In this document: piece after piece, positions 24,026 through 37,200 of the stretch
Numbering within the stretch: the stretch's first letter is position 1
Layout of the letters: every line of letters starts with the position of its first letter
Source: Onchidella celtica
Taxonomy: Eukaryota; Mollusca; Gastropoda; Systellommatophora; Onchidiidae
Assembly (NCBI GenBank): GCA_963931925.1
Contig: OZ007570.1
Coordinates: 54,345,880-54,409,879 of the forward strand
Length of the DNA: 64,000 nt
Reading direction: 5' to 3'
The notes under the pieces: model-generated
What the model saw: the letters and a program-made list of their open reading frames with translations, nothing else
Told to the model about the DNA's origin: nothing
The model's database searches: none
Made by a program: the position numbers and the translations under genes

Positions 24026-27000
24026 ATGTCAAAGTTTCGCTGTGCTGGAGATATCATCTTTGATGATGTCGACATTACTCCTGGTCAGATTTGTAATGTT
24101 CAGCTGAAACCTTACTCCGAGACATGCAACTTTCTTCAGTACCAGAATCCTTTGACACCAGACAAGCCATACTTTTTTGCTCAAATCAGAACCTTATGTA
24201 AGTAATTCTCAGATTAAACTTAACTGATCTGCAGCTATGTTGCTGTTAGAAAAAAAAAAAAATTCTTCTGGATTAATTGAAGTTAGTACTGTCAATTTTC
24301 CACTAGGCCTACTTATGCTGTGATACTTTTTAGGAATACATCTTTTGTCTTTCTCATGACAAAGACACACTGAATGCAGTTTGAGTTACCCATTATTTTA
24401 GAGAATTTAACTTGACAACTTTTCAAGTGGGAATAATCCCCTTATAACTTTATGATTTGGAGTCTATCACCACACTCAAATGTCTTAGGTTTTAATCATC
24501 TGTTCATGCATACAGAAGTTTCCCTTATAAAATATGAATTTACAGTTGCTCTTCAGTAAAACCTGCATTTTTTAAAATCCAAAACATTTATTAACATTGG
24601 AAGTAATTTGAAGCATCCATATGTTGATAGAGTGAATCTACACCAATTCTTTAGATAAAACTGGCATGCTTTCTTCCTCATTTACTCCACTGTTCTTTCT
24701 GACATACCTGCTGAAAATGTATGAAAATCAACACTGCTGGCATTATAGAGAATTAAACATTTTTTCAGACTTATATAGGGTGAGCAAAGGTATAAAGAAT
24801 GACCAATCTTTAAATAAATGTAAAAAAAAATGTTTATTTTGCAGCTCACAACAGCAAAATCACACTCGGTATTGCTGGTCCTGATATTGCACCTGATGCT
24901 CATCCTGGAAACTGGCTGGACTCGGTTGGTTATCATAGTGACACGGGACAGTGCTATACATCCCATCAATGTGTAGCTAACACAGATGGGGAAAAATTTG
25001 GAATTGGTAAATCACGCTATGCCTGTTTCAAGTATTAAAATTTGCTCACTCCAAAAAGTAAAATCATGACACTTGTCTTTTATACAATGCTATGAATAAA
25101 ATTTGAATACATGCATTAATTTTGTTTGTGATAAAACATTTTGTCTATATCAGGTATGTCAAACTGAAGGTTCCCGGAGGGCCACATGGGTCACACTATG
25201 TCATCATGGGGGCCACACACGGCAAATATTTGCACACAGTACAACTAATTGAAGTCATTAAATAAAATTTACTGCAGGATATTTTGTTGCTTAGTATTCA
25301 CATACAATATGTATACGAATGTTTTAGCAGCATTCATGAATACAAACTAATAAAATAGTTTGATCAAAAAAATTAAGGACATAGAATTAAATTTCGTATT
25401 TTGCAACAGCAACAAAAACATAGTTAAAAGAACACAACAGTTTAAAACTGAAACATTTATTTGCTACTATTCAAAAGGTTTTAGTGTTTTGTTCTGAGGT
25501 TTGACACCTTTTTTGGCTGACAGTTTTTGGTATGTCCGGCTGAAGTGTCTGTGCAGTTCCGACTTTGATCAAAGATGTCAGTGCTAACTAGTCAGCTTTG
25601 TTCTCTGAGAGTTTTTTGATTTCATGAAAGAAAATAGCTGTTCACACACATAGGTAGAACCAAACATTGCCATTTATATTACGAAAAAATACGATAAAAT
25701 ATATAAAATTTATATTACGAAAATAAAATGTGCTCGCACTGTAGAAACCTTTACGAGGGCGGCAACTTTGCTTTTAAAGGGCCGCATGTTTGACATGCCT
25801 GGTCTATATGATACTATTTTAACCATCAAACTAGCTTTTTATCTGTTTGCTCAGTAATGTGCATGTTCGTGGCTCAGCAGCAGCCCCCAAATCTGTCGCG
25901 TTTGTTTCTTGATCATTTGATTCTTCTTTGTTTTTCTTTTGTTCTATCATAATTCTTCCCATGTTTACCTTCCTGCTTAGTATTAAATTTCTACTAGCAT
26001 CTGCAACCTACCTTCCCATCCACAAATATCTGCATCTGCTTATGTACAGATACACACTCTTTCCGCACCTCTCCATCTGTGAGTCTATACATACTGTAGT
26101 CCATCAACATGTGGGGGGATCTCTCCTATTTAATCTAATGTTTCTGTTTATTTTTGTTTATTGATCTGTATGTGCGTGTGAAGTACATGTGCAGTGTATC
26201 TATAATAATAGTGATGCTTGTTGCTTGCTCTTATCATGGTTGTAAACTTTGTTGGAGATAATACAGCGTTATTTAATTGTGCATTTCCTACATAATGTTT
26301 CATTGTGCTTGCGACTTTAGGTGATGTATTTGGTGTTCTCGTGACATACTTTGGAGAAAAGAAATCTACAGTGATCTTCCTCAAGAATGGCTCACCTGTT
26401 GCGACTAGGTAAACAATCAAATTTACCTATTGCATACCATATATAAGTTTGTTTTGAATTCGTGGGTGTAGTCTGTTCTGGAATCAAAGCTATATATTAT
26501 TGTTCACATATCACACATGAAGAATGTTTAAACAAGTATAAATATTCATTGGAGAAAAAAAAGTAAAATTCTCTACTGAACTTGTCTTGTTGAACATACA
26601 GTGTAACTGACTCTTACTTGGGAGCTTGCAAACTTTCCAAAGATAAATCTGAAAGAACAGCTTACATTTTGGTTCAACAGCACATTTTCCAAAATAGTTC
26701 ATTTTTGGGTCTCCACTTTTGTGAGTCTGGTCAGTGTCACGAGTGGAGTGAGCGATAGTTAATAATTACGGGGGGAAAGGAGGAGAGTAAAATTAACGCA
26801 CGTAGACAAGTAAGGAAAAGCGTGCATGTTATGAGTGGTGGGGGTCTGAAAGAGGCGAGAGCGCTGTATTACTATCACTGCAAGTTAGAACGTCCTAAAG
26901 AGCGGACGCAAGAGAAAGCCCAGAGGGCGAACATAAGGGGAGCAGTCGGAAGACTAGTGAGAGAGTTTTTTCCAGTGATGTCTGGTAGGTGAAACGATGA

Positions 27001-28286
27001 TTGATAATTATGATTGATGTATTATATTCGTCTATTACCATGATGTAAATAAGTATATGTGAGGAATGTGGAAGTCCGTGATATTGGATATAGCAATGTG
27101 CGCCATGAGCGATAGATGAAAGTTGAGTTCATGGATTTGTAGCACGAGTGAGTATTGTGTACTACGATGGAGGTGTGTTACCGTAAGATGTTTGGTGAGT
27201 GAAATGTGAACTATTGTGTGTACGCTTCATGGGTTGTAAGGAGAGGTGGAGTGAATAGAAATGGTATGGTATTATACCAATGTAATGTTATTCTTGTAGG
27301 TGTCGGGGACGGGCCGAAGAGCCACCTCGGTGAGCACAGGGGATAGGCCAGCATAGGGCCGGAGGCCACACATAGGCCAAGAGTGAGGCTGTCGGTGCAG
27401 GACAGTAGAGGCACATAAAGTCGTGGCAGTCTGGCCACGGACAGGGACGTAGATATGAGCGTGAATGTGCTAATTGAAATGATAATGTACTATTGCCATG
27501 TTGATGGGCTATTGAAATGATAATGTACTATTGCCACGTTGATGGGCTATTGAAATGATAATGTACTATTGCCACGTTGATGGGCTATTGAAATGATAAT
27601 GTACTATTGCCACGTTGATGGGCTATTGAAATGATAATGTACTATTGCCATGTTGATGGGCTATTGAAATGATAATGTGCTATTGCCCTGCTGAGGTGCT
27701 AGTGGAATGCTAAGGTGTTATGGCAATAGGAAGGTGATATTGAGAGACTGCGGTGCCAGTGAATTATTAATGTGCTATTAAGACCCTGAGGGGAGAGGCT
27801 GAGGCCGAAGTGTCTTTAGGAAGTAACTACCGGGTTGTGGATCCGAGGAAGAGTGCATGTGGGAATAAGGCCGTTGTACGGCAGTTAAATTCAATAATAT
27901 AATGTATGTAATTGCGCTATTATCTGTATAATTATGTTTAATAAATGTGTGAGTCTGATGGGTTGTTCTGTTAAGTGTTAAACTTGTTCGTTCGTGATTG
28001 TTGTCCTGTCATAACTTATTACATCTCCCAGTCTGGGATTTGTGACAGTCAGATTCACTTTGTGCTCCCAGATCAACGAGTTTTTCTATCCTTTCATGTG
28101 CTAGTAGAATTTTTATGCATGAAATTTAATAACTGAAAATACTGAAATCATTTGTTTCTTTTTCACAGATTCCTGTTTGAGGCTGACAAAAGTCGTTATC
28201 TCCCTACAATTTCACTAGAAAATGGGCCAATTGACCTAGGCCTCATGTGGCCAGAGGCAGTTATGGTTGTCCCAAAGTATAGTGAA
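24026..28286 (+). CDS. Multi-SPRY gene exons 1-4: SPRY domain A1
   Basis: Residues 1-180. The domain contains the SPRY hallmarks NWLDSVGYHSDTGQCY (the G-W/S-x-A/G-Y-H-D-D-G-K-type loop) and GDVFGVLVTYF (the G-D-x-hG-type strand). VIFLKNGSPVATR is the F-x-x-N-G strand, followed by YLPTISL. Exon phases are 1, 1, 2 and 0. The introns carry a hAT remnant (25151-25801) and a solo LTR (26735-28047). Confidence 0.85.
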
Positions 28287-31200
28287 GTAAGTGAGAATAT
28301 CGTATGTTCACAGTATTTTTGGAGAGCTAATTTTGTTCATGGATTCTTGTGAGAGAGTGGGATATCCTGATATGTCCTCCGACTGGGCTTAATGCCATTA
28401 ACCCTAGTCCTGCTGGAGGCCACTATATTGGCCTCCCCGCGCAACATGCGAGGCACGCGAGGCCAGAATTTTGTCCGACATGCTTAACCGCGGTTAAACC
28501 GCTTTTCAGTACATGTATGACTGTGCTCTACGACCTGGAAATCAAATCTCTCGCTAAAACTAACATTATAGTAAGTGGAAGCTTTACATAGCAGAGGAGG
28601 GAGAAGGCAATGCCACGATACATGTGGTTAGTAAATTAAGCGAATGGCTTAAAAAATAATTTGTTCACCTGAATGGCCTGACTTAGGGACAGAAACAGCG
28701 CAGAGGTCTTGAGAAAAATGATAAAACGTATGTTAAACAGCATGTAAATGCAGAAAATTCTTGATTTGGGGCCTAGTTCCATTTCACAATAAAACTTACA
28801 GGATATCATCACAAGTACTTTATCCAAATATCACAGGGGTCACTTACGATTTATCCACCACTATTGTTGTTATTGCATCCTAAAGTATACGCCATACACG
28901 TGTTCTCAAGGACCTGATTGACCCGACCGCCGAGATTATCGGCAACACGTGAATGATCGGCTGACTGGCAGCTGGCTATCCCTGCACGGGGCGTTACGTG
29001 GACGGGTTCACTTATCGTGGGACGAGGGTTAAGTTCCCATGCTCATGCATATAAAAACCCTAGAAGAATATTTATGTTTAAGTAAAAGAGGGAGTACACA
29101 TGGGTTTTAAGGGAATTCACAAAAGTTTAGGATTGATTTGTACACTAGAAAAAAGTGCAGGGAAGGAGTTAACATATGTATCACAGTATTTCCTTTATAA
29201 GTGATATTGTAAGTTATCCAGCCAGAGAGATATTGAGAGAACATGCAAATTGCATGACACTCACCTTCATATGGAGAATATGCTGCTTGTTTTTAATGAA
29301 ATTATTCCACTTCATGTCGGTCGGTCGAGGGTATTCTTCCTAGCTCTTGAAATTAAAAATTATTATATCTCATGATGCAGTGAAATCATTGATAAGATTG
29401 TTAATACTGCTGAAGTATTTTTTTATTTTTTTTTTTGAATTCACAAAAGTGGTATCACATTCCTTTTTATTTCAAAAGGACAAAAAATGGATGCGTTATT
29501 GATTGTGAATGTGATATGTGCTTCAAAGATACATACTACATTCAGAGATACATGGGCTAAAAATCCTGTTGAGCACTATATCATTTCTTCTTGGATAATC
29601 TAGAGCTAAAGGTTTTTCACAGGTGTTGTTTTATATAAATTTTATAGCTACTGAATGTTTTGCACTTTAATTTATTCTCTGGTGCAGTTCTTTCACTTGT
29701 GCATTTGTGGCCTTGTTTTCTTCTTCAGAAAAACATGCTGCATTGGATTCGTCCAGTCACTGTAAAATATGACATTCTTAGCAATATGTTTGTCTATAAT
29801 GGTCAAGGTCCAATCACTGGGGAGTTGGCCATTCAGAGTCCACATCCTCTAACACAAGGTTAGAAAACAGAGTTAGAAGTAGTTGTGTATTCTCTTCAAA
29901 ATCTGGATTACTTGGTGCCAAAAAGTATGATTAACTTGAATCTGTTGGTTATAAACCGTAATTAAATGTATTCTTGATGAAGCAAGGAGGTTCCTTTTTG
30001 CGACAGTAGACTTTGGAAACAGAAAAATTATTCAGTGCATGTGAGCATTAACAAACTCATCAAAGGAAAAAAACTAATCAGCAGTTGTGGTTTTACAAAT
30101 GTGATTCCAAACAGCACTTTTCCAATTATATGTGCACTGTAATGTTTATAATGCAATTCAGTGAAATATAATAGGGAACATGATGTAGTAAATGAAATTT
30201 TTCCAAATCTTTTTTATGATTCCATCATGATTGTTTAAGCACTGAACATTTGTGTAAAACAAAACAAAAAATTTAACTCTTGGGAGTATGAGACTAAAGA
30301 AGATCCTCATAGAAAAGAAACCCTGCCAGAAAGTGTTTCAGTTTTTGAGTACTTTACAGTCTGGAGTGCCATTCCTAGGTCATAAATCCAGGTACATTTA
30401 TTCTCCTGCATGTTTATTTGTTAAATTTGGTGGTTGATGCAATCAAACCTCTGGATCTTGGTCACCTATCTCCATTGCAACCATGTTCATCAGTTAAAAC
30501 AAAACAAAACCAAATCTAAAATGGTGCTCATACTCAGCCCCCCCCCCCCCCCCCCCCCATCCTCCATAAAACAATTTTTCCCTCCATGAACTAATGTATT
30601 CTCCTTTCTTACTGCCATCAGAGAATCAGCATTTTGAGGTGATCATACAGGAAGCTGTCGATGGTTCTCCAGGTCCTTCAGTGTCATTAGCAACATGCAG
30701 CCCTGTTGTTCCCTCACCTGCTTCCATGCTCTTTCAAGACTACATGAGATTTGATTTGAGCAGAGCAAGTAAGAGTCATAAAACTGCTTTTACCCACATG
30801 CAAGGATTGGTAAAACAGGCCTATTCTTTTGCTGTTGTGAGGTATTTGGTTTTCTGAGATTGCATTATAATTCTCTCAATGATTTACTAGAATTATGATT
30901 TAAATCATGACCAGTGACAAGCAGTTTCTCAAGAAAATTATTTTGTTCTTTTCACAGAAATAGCTCACCTTAATGAAGATTAACTACAAAATTTCTGAAG
31001 AAGAAAAATATTCATGACAACTTCTGACAATGGAACTAGTTGAAACTGTCTAATTTTATAACATTTTTCATTTAGTATACATGTAATTTACTTGCTAGAA
31101 AGTGACAGAAGTTAGGTCATTTTGAGATATATGTGAACTATCAACTTTCTTCTTGTAGACCACAGTACAATGATGGGGCAGCGGATAGGATGGGGCATTC

Positions 31201-34200
31201 ACTACAATCCTGCTTACCGCAACCAGCCAAACTTCAACCCAAAGGCAGAGCAACTTGTGTATTGCTATGTCACAGCTGGCATGAAGGTAGCCTGTGGTAG
31301 CATGATGATGCAACCAGAGGGAGGTTTTTATCCTGTTGTATTGCTCTCACAAGGAGGTAAAGACAGTTTGTTACATGTGTTATCTGAAACATTCTTTTCC
31401 AAAAGTTCAGTGAAATATTAGAGGATACAATTTGAGAGATACGACATTTTCTGAAACTGAAAAAAAAACACACATAAAAATGCATAATGAAGAGCAGTTC
31501 TTAGGGTATTTTATCAAATATATACATGTTCATTTAGTCTTGTTACAAATGTCTTGTTTACGTATGGTCTATACTTATGTATGTATTTCAGTAATTAAAG
31601 TACCAATTCTTGTCCAAAGCATTTTTGTTCATTTTCGATTTTGATATGGTAATTACTTCAGTCCTATAGGCTTTGTATGGTTTTTACAGACATAGAGAAA
31701 GGCAATTGATAGAAAAACATGTTTCTGCTGTGATGTCATGTAGATGTGCTCTGTCATGGGACAAGTAATATAGGCCTAGATATTACTGTTCAAGAGTGAT
31801 CAAGTAACACCTTCCTCACATCTGAAATGGTTCTCTGCAAAAGAACTACTCTGTGGTTCTGCATGAACTACTTTTCGTTTCTTCAAATCAGTCATTTTTA
31901 ATCTTGGAAGGGAGGGAAGGGGTGGGGTGTGTCAGTGTTCTAGCTCTTTCTTTTTTTTGTTTTTGTTGTAAAGTAGGAATTTTTTGCTCGACCCATTTAT
32001 AGAAATGATTGCGTGCACACACACACACACACAACTATTTTAATCACACACAAATTTGACTGTAGGTAAATCTAATTACTGGAGCTGTAAAATTTTCCTG
32101 TGTGAATGAAAGTAAGTCGCTACTGTGTGTTTTGTATCACCAACAGTGCATTGCTGTTGTCATTAAAGAAATTTTAACTTGAGGAAAATGTTTAGTGCAC
32201 ATAAAAGAATGGTACGTGTGTTGACACCCAACCCGTGCCCCTGAACATCATACAAGTATACGCCCCCACATCTGCGAGCACAGAAGAAGAAATAGAGCTG
32301 TTCTATAATGACCTACAATCAGTAACAGACAAAATCCCAAGCAGAGAAATATGCATAATCATGGGAGATTTCAATGCCAAAGTGGGAGAGGGTGAGGATC
32401 TGGAATGTGGGATAGGACCCTATGGATTAGGAGAACGAAACAACCGAGGAGACATGTTAGCATCTTTCTGCCATGCAAATGAAATGAGCATCACGAACAC
32501 TCTCTTTAAACACCCGATGCGAAGAAGATACACATGGATAAACCCTGGAGGCAATCTCCGAAACCAGATTGATTACATCCTGATTGACAAAAACTGGAAA
32601 ACAACTGTGCTCAACTCAAAGACAAGGCCAGGGGCAGACTGTGACACTGACCACATTTTAGTGACAGCAAAGCTGAGATTGAAAGCCTATAGGAAGAGCA
32701 AGCCAAAACCCACCACCAGATTTGACACGGACAAACTGAAAGACCCTGAAATCAGCAATGCTTTTCAGATCGAAACAGAAAACCGTTTCTCAGCATTACT
32801 CAAGGAGTGGTCAGCTGAAGAAAGACACCCAGATACACTGTGGAAAGACATGAAAAGAATTTGGAGTGAAACAGCTGAATCGAAACTCGGGAAAAGAACG
32901 ATGAAAACTCCCAAACCATACATCAGTGAAGAAGTGATAGAGCTTGCAAAAAGAAAGAGCAAAGCCAGAAAACTTAGTAAACAAGATGAATATCATGCAC
33001 TGAAGAAGGAAATCCAAACAAAGATCAGAAGAGACAAGAATGCATGGTTAGAAAGAGAGTGTGCAAACATAACAGAATGTAATACACAAAGAAAGTCAAA
33101 AGAAATGTTTGAACAAATAAGAAAAGTAAAAAAGAGGGATTTCCAACCACAGAACTTGAGTCTGAACAACAAAGAAGGCACAACACTGACAAACACAAAA
33201 GATGTGCTCTCAAGATGGCACGAATACGGCAAGATGCTGTTTGCGGACAACATCAGACCAGACCCGAGGGACCTCCAACAACCAGACTCACAACAGATAG
33301 ATAAAGAACCAGAACCTCTCTTGGAGGAAGTACAGGCTGCAATAAAACAAATAAAGAATGGAAAATCCCCTGGATTAGACAACATACCAGGTGAACTCCT
33401 GAAACATACCAGCGAATCAGGAATAAAAGCACTCCACCAAATGATCTGCAAAATTTGGCAGACAAATGAATGGCCAACAGACTGGAAGCTACAAGAATTC
33501 GTCATGCTATACAAAAGCGGCAATGTCAAAGATTGTGGAAATTATAGAACCATCGCCCTCATCAGTCACACCAGCAAAATCCTGCTCATCATCATACTCA
33601 ACAGAATGAAATCTAAGGTAGAAGAGGAACTATCAGAATGTCAAGCTGGTTACAGGACCAACAGAGGAACCGCTGACATGCTCTTCATACTACAAATAAT
33701 GATTGAACAGATAAGAAGCAATGGAAACGAAGCCTTCATCACGTTCATAGACTACAGCAAAGCGTTCGACAGCGTTAGGCACCATCACCTGTTCGATATA
33801 ATGATTAAGATGGGATTCCCGAAACACCTTGTGACACTCATCGCTGCACTATACCACGAACAAAAGGCAACGATTAGATGGAACAATGAGAACTGTCCAT
33901 ATTTCAACATCGAGAAAGGAGTCAGACAGGGTTGCATACTTTCACCTCATCTTTTCAATATTTATACTGAGCAGATCATGAGAAACGCAGACATAGAAGA
34001 TATGGGAATAAAGATCGGAGGCCGAAACATCACAAACCTTCGCTACGCTGATGACACAGCTCTTATGTCAGATAACATCACCAGCATGAAAAGAGTGTTG
34101 CACAGAGTGGATGAAGCGGGCAAGACAGCAGGCCTACACCTAAATGCTAAGAAAACGAAAGTCATGCATACTGGAACAGGGCACCATGAACACCAGGAGA

Positions 34201-37200
34201 TACTAGTAAACAAAACAGCACTAGAAAAAGTGACTGATTTCAAATACCTAGGATCACATAAATCGCAAGATGGAAGCTGCTCAAAGGACATAAAAACAAG
34301 GATAGGAATGGCAAAACACAAAATGGTTCAACTAAACAACATTTGGAAGGATAGAGGCACACCAACGGACCTCACGATATCACGATAACATCAAGAAAGT
34401 CAGCCAGCTGGAAATAAGTGAACTAACTAGGAAAGCTAAGGACAGGATTGGGTGGAGGAGATTTTGTCGTGACATCCACTGTAGCAGCTAACATCGATGA
34501 CGATGAAGCCGACAGGTGACAGGTGACAGGTGACGTGTATTCATAAGGATGTAAGATATTTCAAACATACTTTTTCAAGAATTGTAATGTTATGTTGCAG
34601 AGTGAAGATTTGATTGAATGTTTATACAATGTTTTCACAGAGATTTTTTAATTGTGTTTTTTAATTTTTTTACTCTTGTCTCTTTCAGCCTCTAGAGTTA
34701 CAATAGATGTGGAGTCAAATCCCAAACCCGTTGGACTCACCCCTTTTTTGGATGAAAAGTTTAAAACAGAAATGGCCGAGGCCAAAAAAATATTGCAGAC
34801 AGATTTTGCTAGTCAAGGTAATTTAGTTGAATGGTCATCTGTGAAAAGGAATGAATTAAGTTGTAAGGTTGGATTAGACATGATCTGACATTTGAAGTCA
34901 CACCAAAGGGGCATTCACTTTGAAGGTGTTTGTGTAGGGAACGAGTGTCGCTTCAGGACACTACGGGGAAGATATTTTTGTAAAGGTAATTCAGAACATT
35001 ATTTAAATGGGAGTCTGTTTCATGCTTATTTCCATCTCACATGAAAGTGACAGAGACCTTAAAACTTCCAAAAACATAAAGCTTTCAAACTAAAAGTTCA
35101 TAAGAATTGCAGTGAACATGTGACATAATGCGCAATTTATATCATACATACTGAGAGACAAATTGTGTATGGTTTCTGTAGCTCAGGAGGCCAAAGATAG
35201 ACAAGGAAAAATCAAGAGGTCAGGATTCAAAGATTTAAGTTATGTAAAAAACTGAAAGTACTATTTTAAATTGGAAATTGGAATTTGAGTTGTATTTTTG
35301 CTGAAGCTGACTAAATTTTTCAGAGTTTTAAAAAACAGTTGTTCATGTAATTATGCAGAATTTACAGTACTTATTTTGTGAAATGCATCTGACAAAAGGT
35401 ACAGATTTTGCATCAAAAGGTTGCATAATTTGTTTCATCCCTCTTTTATTTTACTAAAAGTGTTTACCTTTCTGTGAGCAGCTGTCAAAGAATCAATGCT
35501 ACGCAAGTCTAAAGATGTTGAAGTGACAATCACAGATCAGTGTTGCAAGCTTCACCTCAGGCATGACAAGCCAGGCATACATGTTGTTCAGTTCACCAAA
35601 CCACTCGTAGAAGACAGCAATTTCTTTTTGTTACGTATTCGATCTCTAAGTGAGTGATGCATCGTTATTGTTTAGATTATATTTTCTTTTATTTGAGGGT
35701 TTCATTTGTTTGTACATGTTACTGCATACTGAACTTTTCTGCCAAAGGCTTTACATTACTTATGATGTCCCATTTTTAATATATATATTTGTTACTGGAA
35801 AATTACAGTATAACATGTCTGACACATGTATAAGGGCATGACAAATCTAACTGATAAGCCAATGTGGTAATTACATCTCAGGATGCTCAGTACATAACAT
35901 ACATTTACTTGCCCATGTTGAATGCATGAAATAGTGTGATGCAAAATGAACCAATGAAGAAAGTCCTGTTGGCATATATGTATAATGAAGAAGGAATTCC
36001 CTTGTACAAATGCGCTTTGCCCTTACATTAATGTATTGCAGTTCTGAAGCTGCTACATTTTTAAATGTGCACTCAAATGGCAACTGACCTTTGTACATGT
36101 ACATATAATGGATTGTGCCTATGAATTCCTGAAATTACGCTAAAGTTTGATTCCTGCAATGTGTTTTGTTGGAAATTACGCTAAAGTTTGATTCCTGCAA
36201 TGTGTTTTGTTGGAAATTACGCTAAAGTTTGATTCCTGCAATGTGTTTTGTTTGCCAGATGAAGACTCAGGGTTAGGAGTAGGAGTGGCAGGTAAAGATT
36301 TCCCTTTAAACAAGTATCCTGGAAAAATTAGGCCATCAGTTGGCTGGTCATCTAAAGATGGAAAGTTGTATAGGAATTCAAGACATGATGGAAATTTATC
36401 TGGCGTCAGATATCAAGAGGGTAAGTTCCATTGGTGTATTTGTTCATCTTCAAGTGTCAAATTATACATGTAGAATATATCTCTGGTGTTATGCTAGTAT
36501 ATCAAATGGGAGATAAGAAATAATGTGTACATTTTATCCATAGATTACGTCATGCTGAGACCTTAACCCTTATGCTGGTCCTCAGTATACATGTAGTTGT
36601 ATGTCACAGGTATTCTTAACTAGGAGTGGCCAGCTGATTCTTGAAAGTAATTATTGCCATAAAATGAGATGGGCCAAAAATTTCTGGTGGACCAGACATT
36701 CAGTTTCTGTTTGTTTTATTGCAGCAGGGGAACAACAGAATTTCTCCTATACTACTCGGAGTAAATGTTGATATATTTGTACTACACCAGCAAATCCAGC
36801 TTTCATTTGAACTATTCTTGACACAGAATGTTAATTGCTTTATAGTATGATGTACACAATTAAAATATTGTGACAGTTCCAAGTTTATCAGTGTAGTGAT
36901 CAATTGCCCCATCTCCGGGTAGGTCTTCTTCATGAATTGAAATTTATGTGCTATTGTTATTCCAATCAGTGACAATTAATATAATGTAAACAATGAAAAA
37001 AGAGTGGCACAGTGACAATCTGCACATGTATTTTTTAAAACTTATCACCTATTAACTAATGATCACAAAGTGTTGATTAGGAGCTAGACTGGTGTCTTTG
37101 AGATCCCCAAGTGAGTAGAAATTGTGGTAAAAATACACGTGTATCACTTGCGTTGATCTGAACTGGAATTGTAAACTATCTGCTATGATAACTTCTGATA

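Noticed and set aside
32993..33529. 178-codon antisense frame in the RTE-like LINE
   Set aside because: It is a shadow of the reverse transcriptase frame on the opposite strand, with cysteine/serine-rich composition and no motif.
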